A DNA stretch of 25,396 nucleotides from JBBQDZ01 sp038237515 (GTDB lineage: Bacteria > Actinomycetota > Thermoleophilia > Gaiellales > Gaiellaceae): NCBI GenBank assembly GCA_038237515.1, contig JBBRYP010000065.1, positions 1-25,396 of the forward strand, given 5' to 3'. The notes under the pieces are model-generated. The model worked only from the letters and a program-made list of their open reading frames with translations, did no database searches and was not told the origin of the DNA. Position 1 is the stretch's first letter, and every line of letters begins with the position of its first letter. Positions 14,457 through 22,711 of this stretch are shown here, piece after piece. The translations under genes were made by a program, and so were the position numbers.

Positions 14457-15387
14457 GCCCGTCCGTCCCGACCGCGGAGCCGACCTCCTCGCGCACAGCG
14501 TAGGCGGGGCGGTCCATCAGGCGCACGTGCATCCGTGCGAGGTACTCGCCGATGACGCCGAGCGCCAGCAGCTGCGCCCCCGAGAAGATGGCGATCGCCG
14601 AGGCCAGGAACGGGAAGCCGGGCACCGACGCGAAGCCCTCGGCGATGTAGCGGACGACGACGTAGGCGAGGACGCCGACGCCGAAGAGGATCGTGGCGAG
14701 GCCGATCAGGCTCGCGATGCGCAGCGGCCGCGTCGAGAAGCCGGTCAGCATCGTCATCGCCTGGCCCGCGAGCCGGCGGAACGTGTAGTTCGACTGTCCC
14801 TCGGTACGCTCGTCGTGCTCGACCTTGATCGCGGCGAAGCGCGTCGTCGCCCAGGAGAGGAGGACGTCGATCGTCACGTACGGCCCCTGGAAGAAGGCGA
14901 ACGAGTCCCGCAGGTGGGTGCGGAAGGCGCGGAAGGCGCTGACCTTGTCGGCGAGGTCGATGCCGACGGCGCCACGGAGGGCGGTGCGCGTCATGCGGGT
15001 GCCGACGTTCCGCCATAAACCATGCTGGCGGGCGCGCGGCTGCCCGTAGACGACGTCGAAGCCGGCGCGGAGGCCGTCGAGGAGCTTCGGTATCTCCTCG
15101 GGTGGGTTCTGAAGGTCGTCGTCGAGCGTGACGACGACGGGGAAGCGGGCGGCGCGGATGCCCGCGAGGAGGGCGTTGTGCTGGCCGTAGTTCCGCGCCA
15201 GGTCGAGGCCGCGGATGCGAGGGTCGGCCTGCGCGAGCTCGACGATGCGGAGCCAGCTCCCGTCGGCGCTGCCGTCGTTGACGAAGACGATCTCGAACTC
15301 GTCGAGCACCGCGTCGAGCCGGCGGGCGAGCTGCTCGAGCGTCGCCGCGCCGTTGTAGACCGGGACGACGACCGACACCGCTTCCAT
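14440..15387 (-). CDS. Polyprenyl-phosphate glycosyltransferase (ArnC/GtrB-like GT2)
   Basis: A 315-residue GT2 enzyme. It has V-S-V-V-V-P-V-Y-N-G, I-V-F-V-N-D-G-S-A-D-G-S, N-Y-G-Q-H-N-A-L-L-A-G, and the metal-binding L-D-D-D-L-Q-N-P-P-E-E-I-P-K-L. G-Q-S-N-Y-T-F-R-R-L precedes two C-terminal membrane helices and the tail G-V-I-G-E-Y-L-A-R-M. These blocks are those of ArnC, GtrB and DPM-like enzymes, which move a sugar from a nucleotide donor to undecaprenyl phosphate on the inner face. ATG at 15387 shares one base with the upstream stop (TGATG). It sits between a GT-C enzyme and the amino-sugar genes, so the sugar it loads may be the N-acylated 4-amino-dideoxyhexose made by the two downstream genes (inference). 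Confidence 0.9.
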   Translation of the reverse strand: MEAVSVVVPVYNGAATLEQLARRLDAVLDEFEIVFVNDGSADGSWLRIVELAQADPRIRGLDLARNYGQHNALLAGIRAARFPVVVTLDDDLQNPPEEIPKLLDGLRAGFDVVYGQPRARQHGLWRNVGTRMTRTALRGAVGIDLADKVSAFRAFRTHLRDSFAFFQGPYVTIDVLLSWATTRFAAIKVEHDERTEGQSNYTFRRLAGQAMTMLTGFSTRPLRIASLIGLATILFGVGVLAYVVVRYIAEGFASVPGFPFLASAIAIFSGAQLLALGVIGEYLARMHVRLMDRPAYAVREEVGSAVGTDGRVRAG

Positions 15388-16922
15388 CAGCGGCTCATCG
15401 CCTCGTAGAGAGCTGCGTCGCCGACCCCGGCGATCATGCGGTAGCCCGACCTTCGGATCAGGCTCTCCCAGTGCGGCCGCGGCTGGATCCCGCCGCCCCA
15501 GAGCCGGAAGACGATCAGCCTCGTCCGACGCGACCGGATCCAGCCGTCGACGTCTGAGATCGTCGCCAGCCGGTAGCGGCGGGCCTTCGCCGCCGAGATG
15601 TTCGTCGAGTTGTGCGGCGAGAAGTCGTTCTCCAGGCCCGGGACGGGCTCCGCGTGCGTCCCGTAGAGGTATCCCGGCCAGGATGCCAGCACCTCCTCGC
15701 CCGGCTTCGTCCGGGCCTCGATCTGCGCCGCGACCCGCTCGACCGTCGAGATCCGGGCGTCGAAGGGGCGCTGCCCGAGGTAGCGGTGGAGGTCGATCCC
15801 CGCGAGCAGGACGTAGAGCCCCGCCGCAGCTCCGAGCACCGTTCCGAGGATCAGGCGGAGGGATCGGTCGGCGGCGAGCGCCGGCCGACGCGCGACGCGG
15901 TCGACGAGCTCGAGCGCAGCAATGACGAGGAACGGGATCGTGACGGCGAAGTACTGGGGATAGGTGGGGGTCGGCAGGAAGCTCGCGACCGCCAGGAGCG
16001 CCGCGACGACGAGCGCGAGCGGCAGGCGCGCCCGCAGCGCGTAGCCCGCGGCGACCGCGGCGGCGACCGCCACGAGCAGGAGCAGGAACTGCGAGCCGAC
16101 GACGCCCTCTGTCGTCCCGAAGCCGAGCAGGTTGGAGGCGAGGCGCGCCTTCTGCGGGAAGTCCCCGATCAGGCCGCTCGAGCTCCGCGTCCCCTGAGCC
16201 TGGAGGTTGTCGAAGAGGAAGCTCGACGGGTGCCACGCGAGGAAGAAGAAGCTCGGCAGCAACCCGGCCGCGAGGCCCGCCGCGAGCGGGAGCGCCGGCA
16301 GACGGGCACGCCGCCGCTTGCGCCAGGCCGCGAGCGCGAAGGCGGGCACGGCTGCGACGAAGAGCAGCCTGGTGTCGATCGCGATGCCGAGCGCCATCCC
16401 CGCCAGGAGCCACGACCGGGGCGCAGGCGTCTCCTCCCGCTCGACGAGGGCATAGGCGACGAAGAGCGCAAGCGTCGAGAGGGCGTACGTCTTCACGACC
16501 GTCAGCCAGCCGAAGACGAGCGACGACGAGAGGAAGAGCGTCAGCCCGAGCAGCGCGAGCCGCCTGCCGAACCGCCGCGCCGCGAAGGCGTAGAGCACCG
16601 CCGCCAGGGCGATCGCGAGCAGCGCCGAGAGAAGCCGCGCTGCGTACCACGACTCGCCCGCGAGCAGTGACCAGGCGCCGTAGACGTAGGGCAGGAGCGG
16701 CATCTGCGGGTAGATGAAGTCGCGGTAGGGCACGTCGCCGTGCGCCGCCAGCTTCGCGGCCAGGAGGTAGCTTCCCTCGTCGCCGTCGATCGAGCGCAGG
16801 AGCGCTACCGGGAGGAAGACTGCCGCAGCGGCGGCGAGCGCCGCCGTGTCCGGCCACAGCGCCGGCAGCGACTTCGGCCGAACCGAGACGGCGGGGCCGG
16901 CATCGCTCGCTCCCGCTGCCAC
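15387..16922 (-). CDS. GT-C membrane glycosyltransferase (ArnT/GT39-like)
   Basis: A 511-residue protein with about 10-12 helices. The first outside loop carries S-I-D-G-D-E-G-S-Y-L-L (acidic pair D48-E49) followed by P-Y-R-D-F-I-Y-P-Q-M-P-L-L-P-Y-V-Y-G. This is the arrangement of ArnT/PMT/GT39-type transferases, which use polyprenyl-phosphate sugars on the outer face. A soluble C-terminal region of about 120 residues follows the last helix, also as in this group, with L-A-S-W-P-G-Y-L-Y-G. The start is GTG at 16922. First gene of a four-gene leftward operon, its stop overlapping the ArnC-like ATG. It is the natural partner for that enzyme: one loads the lipid carrier, the other transfers the sugar outside. 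Acceptor unknown. Confidence 0.85.
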   Translation of the reverse strand: MAAGASDAGPAVSVRPKSLPALWPDTAALAAAAAVFLPVALLRSIDGDEGSYLLAAKLAAHGDVPYRDFIYPQMPLLPYVYGAWSLLAGESWYAARLLSALLAIALAAVLYAFAARRFGRRLALLGLTLFLSSSLVFGWLTVVKTYALSTLALFVAYALVEREETPAPRSWLLAGMALGIAIDTRLLFVAAVPAFALAAWRKRRRARLPALPLAAGLAAGLLPSFFFLAWHPSSFLFDNLQAQGTRSSSGLIGDFPQKARLASNLLGFGTTEGVVGSQFLLLLVAVAAAVAAGYALRARLPLALVVAALLAVASFLPTPTYPQYFAVTIPFLVIAALELVDRVARRPALAADRSLRLILGTVLGAAAGLYVLLAGIDLHRYLGQRPFDARISTVERVAAQIEARTKPGEEVLASWPGYLYGTHAEPVPGLENDFSPHNSTNISAAKARRYRLATISDVDGWIRSRRTRLIVFRLWGGGIQPRPHWESLIRRSGYRMIAGVGDAALYEAMSR

Positions 16923-17052
16923 GGGAACATTGAATACGAAGGCCCGGTCTCCCCCTCGCGCCCCTTAACGAGATACTAACCTGAGCCGGCCGCGCCACGG
17001 CCTAATCTGTGCTGTCCGCCGCGGCGGTGTCGTCGCCGTACCGGCTCCGTCC
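16923..17052. promoter_or_regulatory. Divergent intergenic region with palindromes
   Basis: This 130-bp gap separates the leftward four-gene operon from the rightward propeller genes and must hold both promoters. I see a perfect 12-bp palindrome CCGCCGCGGCGG at 17016-17027, a GGCCG/CGGCC stem at 16988-17002, and a TAATCT box at 17003-17008 that could be a rightward -10 without a good -35. No clear Shine-Dalgarno precedes 17053. Confidence 0.35.
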
Positions 17053-18987
17053 ATGCAAAACCGACTTCAAGCTTTCTTCCCGCTTCTCTGTGCGGTTGCT
17101 GCCGCCGCCGTGCTCGCGCCCGCCGGCACCGCGAAGTCCACCGCGGGCCTGACGCTCGCCCCGCTCGCCGCGACGAGCACGCCACAGGGCGCGCGCTTCC
17201 TGTTCCGCGCGCACATCACGAGCGAACAGTCCCTGACCCAGGCCGTGTACTTCGACCTGAAGGCGCCGAACGGGCAGTCGGTCATCTTCCTGCGCAAGCT
17301 GATCGTCGTGCCCGGCGGGCTCGCGACGGACGTGGACGCGGCGGTCGCGCCGGCGCATTGGTTCCCGCAGCTCGGCACCTACACGATCACCGCCTCCTTC
17401 GACAACCAGCAGATCGGCTCGCCGCTGAGCTTCCAGGTGACGAAGCCGCTCGTGACGGTTCCGGCCTTCCGCGACGTCTCGGCCGCGGCCGGCGTGGCCA
17501 CGACGACGCCGAGCCCGGTGTGCGGCCATTGGACGAACGGCGCCGCGTGGGCCGACGTCAACGGAGACGGGCTGCTCGACCTCTACGCGACGCGCTCGGA
17601 GTACCCCGCGCAGCTCTTCATCCAGCGCGCGAACCACACCTTCACCGAGGAGGCGGCGAGCCGCGGCGTCGCGGGCGGCGGCTTCATCGCGCTCGGCGCC
17701 GCCTTCGCCGACTACGACAACGACGGGCACCCCGACCTCGTGGTCGTCGGCGACGGTCCCGCGCAGCTCTTCCACAACGACGGCACCGGCCACTTCTCCG
17801 ACAGGTCCGGCTCGTCGGGCATCGCCTTCGGCTCCGACTACAGCGGCGTCAGCGCCTCCTGGGCCGACTACGACAACGACGGCAAGCTCGACCTCTACGT
17901 CACCGACCACAGCCGCTGCGCAGGCGACGTCACGCTCTACCACCTCGTCTACCAGCCGGACGTGCTCTGGCACAACAACGGCGACGGCACCTTCACGAAC
18001 GTCACGGCGCTGCTCGGGACGAACCCGGACGGCACGCCCGCCACGATCGGCGCCGGCTTCCAGGCCGCCTGGTTCGATGCGAACGGCGACGGGCGCCAGG
18101 ATCTCTACCTCGCGAACGACTACCTCGGCGTCAAGCCCGACAAGAACCATTTCTGGCTCAACCAGGGGGCCGGGCCTACCGGCTGGCAATTCGTGGACTC
18201 GTCCGTCAACTCCGGCACGGCCTTCTCGATGAACTCGATGGGCGTGGGGATCGGGGACTACGACCGCGACGGGCGCCTCGACCTCGCGATCTCGAACTGG
18301 GGCTCGAACCGGCTCCTGCACAACAACGGCGACGGAACCTTCACCGACACCGCCGCGCAGGCGAACGTCCAGCGCGAGTTCCAGCGCGAGTCGCGCCGCA
18401 CCGTTGCGTGGGGCGTCGAGTTCGGCGACCTGAACGACGACGGCTGGGAGGATCTCTACGTCGCCGCCGGCTTCCTCGTCGGCTATATGACCAACGACGA
18501 CACGCCTCAGGCGAACGAGATCTTCGTCAACGACCGGCACGGCGCCTTCTACGACCTCTCCTCGACGACCGGCGCCGACGACAGCGGCCAGTCTCGAGGC
18601 GTGGCGGAGGCCGACTACGACAAGGACGGCAAGCTCGACCTCTACGTCGTGAACCAGGCGGGCGCGCCGAGGCTGTTCCACAACGAGACGAAGCTTCCGA
18701 AGTACACACACTGGCTCGAGGTCAACACGATCGGCACCGTCTCGAACCGCGACGGCTGCGGGACGAAGATCAGCGTCGTCGTGACCGGGCCTGCGCTCAT
18801 GCGCCAGGTCTACTGCGGCGGGACGAGCGTCGGCTCCGGCAGCTCCAAGAGCGCCCACTTCGGCCTCGGCAGCGACCATCGCCTGAAGACCGTGACGCTG
18901 CAGGTGACGTGGCCGTCGGGGATCAAGCAGAAGCTCGCCCGGGTCAAGGTCGACCGCCTCGTGACGCTGACGGAGCCCAAAGCTTGA
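17053..18987 (+). CDS. Secreted FG-GAP/VCBS seven-bladed propeller protein with ASPIC/UnbV domain (copy 1)
   Basis: A 644-residue protein. The signal peptide covers about 1-27 (hydrophobic core, A-G-T-A cleavage region). An Ig-like domain spans about 30-135, followed by seven calcium-loop repeats starting at D168: DVNGDG, DYDNDG twice, DANGDG, DYDRDG, DLNDDG and DYDKDG, each ending in a hydrophobic D-L-Y/V/A strand. H-N-N-G-D-G-T-F-T blades lie between them. From about 552 the ASPIC/UnbV domain has W-L-E-V, S-N-R-D-G-C-G-T, H-F-G-L-G and V-T-W-P-S-G. The layout is that of CRTAC1-like integrin-alpha-type propellers. Such proteins are thought to act in adhesion or matrix binding; their exact role is unknown. 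Its stop overlaps the TTG of a second, clearly paralogous gene. Confidence 0.92.
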   Translation: MQNRLQAFFPLLCAVAAAAVLAPAGTAKSTAGLTLAPLAATSTPQGARFLFRAHITSEQSLTQAVYFDLKAPNGQSVIFLRKLIVVPGGLATDVDAAVAPAHWFPQLGTYTITASFDNQQIGSPLSFQVTKPLVTVPAFRDVSAAAGVATTTPSPVCGHWTNGAAWADVNGDGLLDLYATRSEYPAQLFIQRANHTFTEEAASRGVAGGGFIALGAAFADYDNDGHPDLVVVGDGPAQLFHNDGTGHFSDRSGSSGIAFGSDYSGVSASWADYDNDGKLDLYVTDHSRCAGDVTLYHLVYQPDVLWHNNGDGTFTNVTALLGTNPDGTPATIGAGFQAAWFDANGDGRQDLYLANDYLGVKPDKNHFWLNQGAGPTGWQFVDSSVNSGTAFSMNSMGVGIGDYDRDGRLDLAISNWGSNRLLHNNGDGTFTDTAAQANVQREFQRESRRTVAWGVEFGDLNDDGWEDLYVAAGFLVGYMTNDDTPQANEIFVNDRHGAFYDLSSTTGADDSGQSRGVAEADYDKDGKLDLYVVNQAGAPRLFHNETKLPKYTHWLEVNTIGTVSNRDGCGTKISVVVTGPALMRQVYCGGTSVGSGSSKSAHFGLGSDHRLKTVTLQVTWPSGIKQKLARVKVDRLVTLTEPKA

Positions 18988-20903
18988 CGCGAAGGATGGC
19001 GCTCGCCGCCGCCCTCGCCCTCCTGGTCGCCGCGGCCGGCCAGGCCGCCGCGGCGCGCAACGACCGGCTCGGCCTGACGCTCGCCCCGGCTGCCGCGGCG
19101 ACTGCAGCCCAGGGTCAGCCGTTCGCCTTCACCGCGCACGTCACGAGCGACACACCCCTGACCGACGCGATCGTCTTCACGTTGATCTCGCCCGGCAACG
19201 CGTCGGTCGCGTTCGCCGACCGGTTCGCCGTCGTCGCTCCGGGCATCCCTGGAGACCTTGCGGTCAGCGTCACGCCCGCACAGTGGTTCGGGGAGCTCGG
19301 CCGCTACGCGATCACGGCCTCGCTCGACGGCCAGCAGCTCGGGCAGCCGATGTCGTTCGAGGTGACGAAGCCTCTGACGACGGTGCCGAAGTTCCAGAAC
19401 GTGACGGGCCCGGTGGGGCTGACGACATCGCTGCCGCCGACGGACTGCGGCCGCTGGTCGAACGGTGCGGCTTGGGGGGATGTGAACGGCGACGGCCTGC
19501 TCGACCTCTACGTGACGCGAAGCAGTTACCCGGCACAGCTCTTCGTGCAGCACAGGGGCGGGACCTTCACCGAGGAAGCGGCCGTGCGCGGAGTCGCGCT
19601 CGCAGGTTTCCCGGCTCTCGGCGCCTCGTTTGCCGACTACGACAACGACGGCCATCCCGATCTCGCCGTCGTCGGCGACGGAACCGCTCACCTCCTTCGC
19701 AACGATGGCACCGGTCACTTCACCGACGTCTCGACCCACGCGCGCATCGGCGCCAACGCCGACTACATGGGCATGAGCGCGTCGTGGGCCGACTACGACA
19801 ACGACGGCAAGCTCGACGTCTACATCGCGAACCACAGCCGCTGCGCACCGATTCCGACCAACCGCGGCAATGTGGTCTACAACCCGGATCAGCTCTACCA
19901 CAACAACGGCGACGGGACGTTCACCGAGGTCAGCTCGATCCTCGGCACGAACGCCGACGGCACGGCCGCGACGATGGGAGCAGGTTTCCTCGGCGCGTGG
20001 TTCGACGCGAACGGTGACGGCCGCCAGGACCTGTATCTCGCGAACGACTACCTCGGCGTCAGCCCGGACCGCAATCGGATCTGGATCAACCAGGGCGGCG
20101 GGCAGTTCCTCGACGCCTCCGTCGCCTCCGGCACCGCGTTCGCGATGAACACGATGGGCGTGGGGATCGGCGACTACGACCGCGACGGCCGGCTCGACTT
20201 CGCACTGACGAAGTGGGGGAAGAACCGACTTCTCCACAACAACGGAGACGGCACCTTCACGGACGTCGCCGCGCAGGCGCGGATCGAGCGCCAGCTCCAA
20301 CGCGCCGATGGCCCGACGGTGGGCTGGGGGATGGAGTTCGGCGACTTGAACGACGACGGCTGGCAGGATCTCTACGTCGACGCCGGCACGCTGGACACCT
20401 ACCTGACGCCACCATCGATACCGCAGCCGAACGAGCTCCTCGTGAACGACAAGCACGGCAGCTTCTACGACCTCAGCTCGCCGAGCAGTGCCGACGACGT
20501 CGGTGAGTCCCGCGGAGTAGCCATGGCCGACTACAACAGGGACGGAAGGCTCGACCTGTACGTCGTCAATCAGGGCGGCGAGCCGCACCTCTTCCGAAAC
20601 GCTACGAAGCTGCCGAGGTACACGCACTGGCTCGAGGTCGATACGGTCGGCACCGTCTCGAACCGCGACGGCTGCGGGACGACCATCTCCATCCTCAACC
20701 AGGGCCGCCCTCTGCTGCGCGAGGTTCTCTGCGGCTCGACGAGCGTCAGCTCCGGCAGCTCGAAGATCGTCCACTTCGGCTTGGGCGCGAACCGCAAGCT
20801 CAAAACCGTCTCCCTCCGGGTCGCCTGGCCGTCCGGGATCAAGCAGACGCTGAGCAAGGTCAAGGTCGACCGGCTCGTGACGCTGACCGAGCCGAAGGCC
20901 TGA
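18984..20903 (+). CDS. Secreted FG-GAP/VCBS propeller protein with ASPIC/UnbV domain (copy 2)
   Basis: A 639-residue paralogue of the preceding gene with the same domain order. It has a signal peptide (T-R-R then an Ala/Leu core to about 23), an Ig-like domain, seven D-x-D/N-x-D-G loops beginning near residue 166, and an ASPIC/UnbV end with V-S-N-R-D-G-C-G-T, H-F-G-L-G and V-A-W-P-S-G. I chose TTG at 18984 because it overlaps the previous stop (TTGA), gives the Arg-Arg n-region a signal peptide needs, and has GGAG upstream. ATG at 18996 would lose the Arg pair. Long blocks are identical to copy 1, while the N-terminal domain and the loops between blades differ. A tandem duplication is clear, and the copies are probably co-translated. 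Confidence 0.9.
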   Translation: MTRRMALAAALALLVAAAGQAAAARNDRLGLTLAPAAAATAAQGQPFAFTAHVTSDTPLTDAIVFTLISPGNASVAFADRFAVVAPGIPGDLAVSVTPAQWFGELGRYAITASLDGQQLGQPMSFEVTKPLTTVPKFQNVTGPVGLTTSLPPTDCGRWSNGAAWGDVNGDGLLDLYVTRSSYPAQLFVQHRGGTFTEEAAVRGVALAGFPALGASFADYDNDGHPDLAVVGDGTAHLLRNDGTGHFTDVSTHARIGANADYMGMSASWADYDNDGKLDVYIANHSRCAPIPTNRGNVVYNPDQLYHNNGDGTFTEVSSILGTNADGTAATMGAGFLGAWFDANGDGRQDLYLANDYLGVSPDRNRIWINQGGGQFLDASVASGTAFAMNTMGVGIGDYDRDGRLDFALTKWGKNRLLHNNGDGTFTDVAAQARIERQLQRADGPTVGWGMEFGDLNDDGWQDLYVDAGTLDTYLTPPSIPQPNELLVNDKHGSFYDLSSPSSADDVGESRGVAMADYNRDGRLDLYVVNQGGEPHLFRNATKLPRYTHWLEVDTVGTVSNRDGCGTTISILNQGRPLLREVLCGSTSVSSGSSKIVHFGLGANRKLKTVSLRVAWPSGIKQTLSKVKVDRLVTLTEPKA

Positions 20904-20906
20904 CAG

Positions 20907-20931
20907 CCCGCGCCGCTTTCACAGGTGCGGG
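20907..20931 (+). terminator. Hairpin just after the propeller operon
   Basis: CCCGCGCC at 20907-20914 can pair with GGTGCGGG at 20924-20931 (8 pairs, one G.T) around a 9-base loop, starting 3 bases after the stop codon. No T-run follows, so it is either a T-less actinobacterial-type terminator or an mRNA 3'-end stabiliser. Confidence 0.4.
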
Positions 20932-21383
20932 TCGCCCCTCCTGACCGCGCAAGAGCTGACCTGACGTCGCGCGAGGAGCGAGCGCCCGCCCCGGCCGGAG
21001 CTCGGTCAGCACCGCACGGCAACGAGCAGCGAGATCTCGGCCGCGACTGCGGGGTGCAAACAGGGTCCGTCCGCGATGCGGCCGGCGGTCGTTGCGGTGC
21101 GCCGGGCTCGCCCGGCCTTGGCGCGGGGTCGACGGCCCTCGCCTCGGGATAAGTTGCGGCAAGCTCTTCGAGGTCTACCCGTCGTGCTCGCACCTCCCTC
21201 GAGTCGCTCCGCTTCATGTCGCAGCTGTCGGAGTCCGGCGGGGAGCCGCGGCACCTCCTTCTGCTGAGCCGCGTAGCCCAACTTTCCCCTCGAGCGGCGT
21301 ATCGGAGCTTGTGCTGGGTATAGTCATGCGAGCTGTAGCGCGATGAGGCTCGCGCCCAACCGCGGGAACGTTCCGCTGATGGC

Positions 21384-21416
21384 CTCTACCCGAGTGCGTT
21401 CGCAACGGAGGTAGAG
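21384..21416 (+). promoter_or_regulatory. Hairpin overlapping the antiporter ribosome-binding site
   Basis: CTCTACC at 21384-21390 is the exact complement of GGTAGAG at 21410-21416, which runs up to the ATG at 21417 and includes the last three bases of the Shine-Dalgarno GGAGGT (21407-21412). A smaller TGCG/CGCA stem lies at 21395-21404 inside it. In RNA this would partly hide the ribosome-binding site. It could be a translational switch (thermo-, pH- or ion-responsive) or a chance fold. Confidence 0.45.
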
Positions 21417-22607
21417 ATGAGCGATATCGCGATAGCAGCAGTTCTCGCCGCGACGATCCTGATCGCGTCGACGGTCTCCGTCGAGATCGGCCTCTCGGTG
21501 GCGCTGATCGAGCTGTTCGCCGGCGTCCTCGTGGGCAACGCGCTTTCGATCGATGTCCCGAGCTGGCTGTCTTTCATCGGCACCTTCGCCGGGATCGTCT
21601 TGACCTTCCTCGCAGGCGCCGAGGTGGACGTGTCGCAGTTCAAACGCGAGTGGCGGGCCTCCCTCTCGATCGGCCTCGTCTCCTTCTTCGCGCCGTTCGC
21701 GACCGTGGGGCTCCTCGCCTACTACGGGCTCGGCTGGAACCATCGGCAGGCCGAGATCGCCGGAATTGCGCTGTCGACGACCAGCCTCGCCGTCGTCTAC
21801 GCCGTCCTGGTCGAGACCGGTCTGAACCAGACCATCATCGGCAAGCGCCTCATGTCGGCGACGTTCGTGACCGATTTCGGGACCGCGGCCGCGCTCTCGA
21901 TCCTCTTCGTCAAGCCGACGATCTGGATCGTCCCTTTCGTCGCCACGTCGGTGTTCCTGATCTTCGTCGTCCCGAAGATCTCGCCGTGGTTCTTTGGCCG
22001 ATACGGCGACCGGGTGATCGAGCCGGAGATCAAGCTCGTCTTCGCCTTCCTCTTCCTGCTCATGTGGCTCGGCCAGCGCGCCAACTCGCACGCCGTGCTG
22101 CCCGCCTTCATCCTCGGCCTGGTCATGAGCTCCCACTACGCCCGCCACCGCCAAGAGCAGGAGAGGATGCGCGTCGTCGCCTTCGCCTTCCTGACCCCGT
22201 TCTTCTTCCTGAAGGGCGGGATGAACGTCTCCGCCGGGGCGCTCTGGGCGAACCTCGGCATCCTCGCGCTGCTTTTCACCGGCAAGATGGTGCCGAAGCT
22301 GGTCGGCGTCTACCCGCTCGCCCGCCGCTTCACCGCCCCGCACGCGGTGTTCACGACGCTGCTGATGTCCACCGGCCTCACCTTCGGAACGATCTCCTCG
22401 CTCTACGGCCTGAACGCCGGCATCATCGACCGCACCCAGTTCTCGCTGCTGATCGCAGTCGTCGTCCTCTCGGCGATCGTGCCGACCGCGATCGCCCAAC
22501 GCTTCTTCCAGCCGCACGCGAGCCGGGAGCTCGCCCGCGACCGCGAGACGCCGGTCGCACCGATCCCACCGATCCCTGCCCCGGCCGGCGGCGGGGTGAC
22601 GAGCTGA
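21417..22607 (+). CDS. Cation:proton antiporter (CPA-type, Na+/H+ or K+/H+ exchanger)
   Basis: A 396-residue membrane protein with about 12 helices. The transport core is visible as T-T-S-L-A-V-V-Y-A-V-L-V-E-T-G-L followed by G-K-R-L-M-S-A-T-F-V-T-D-F-G-T-A. In this superfamily the second segment carries the ion-binding Asp pair (DD in CPA2) or Asn-Asp (CPA1). Here the pair reads T-D, keeping only the second Asp. A further conserved segment is P-F-F-F-L-K-G-G-M-N-V, including the Lys often found near the ion site. No regulatory TrkA-N or TrkA-C domain follows; the tail is Pro-rich. The start is ATG with a strong GGAGGT 4 bases upstream, partly in a hairpin. It appears to be transcribed alone and converges with the thioredoxin-like gene. 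The ion is not determinable from sequence. Confidence 0.88.
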   Translation: MSDIAIAAVLAATILIASTVSVEIGLSVALIELFAGVLVGNALSIDVPSWLSFIGTFAGIVLTFLAGAEVDVSQFKREWRASLSIGLVSFFAPFATVGLLAYYGLGWNHRQAEIAGIALSTTSLAVVYAVLVETGLNQTIIGKRLMSATFVTDFGTAAALSILFVKPTIWIVPFVATSVFLIFVVPKISPWFFGRYGDRVIEPEIKLVFAFLFLLMWLGQRANSHAVLPAFILGLVMSSHYARHRQEQERMRVVAFAFLTPFFFLKGGMNVSAGALWANLGILALLFTGKMVPKLVGVYPLARRFTAPHAVFTTLLMSTGLTFGTISSLYGLNAGIIDRTQFSLLIAVVVLSAIVPTAIAQRFFQPHASRELARDRETPVAPIPPIPAPAGGGVTS

Positions 22608-22711
22608 GACCGTTCGAGCGGATCCTGGCCCGATCGACGGCTCCGCTCCAATTAGGGGCCTAGCCTAGGGGACCTATCCGGAGACTCGGCCTCAGCTCTC
22701 GAAGTCGGCAG

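Larger units (their letters stand above)
20904..21416. other. 513-base region without a convincing gene
   Basis: The short open frames here, on either strand, are Arg/Ala/Gly-rich without family motifs or good starts, so I read none as a gene. The region contains a hairpin just after the propeller gene, a TATAGT box at 21319-21324 that might be the -10 of the antiporter promoter (no good -35), and the SD-proximal hairpin at its right end. Confidence 0.6.

Noticed and set aside
17002..20774. Long minus-strand open frames opposite the two propeller genes
   Set aside because: They consist of repeating V-V-V-V and A-V-R-V patterns generated by the antisense of DxDxDG repeats. The plus-strand products have clear domains and signal peptides.
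22659..22669. CCTAG-C-CTAGG palindrome between convergent genes
   Set aside because: Arms are only 5 bp with a one-base loop and no T-run; not enough to call a terminator.
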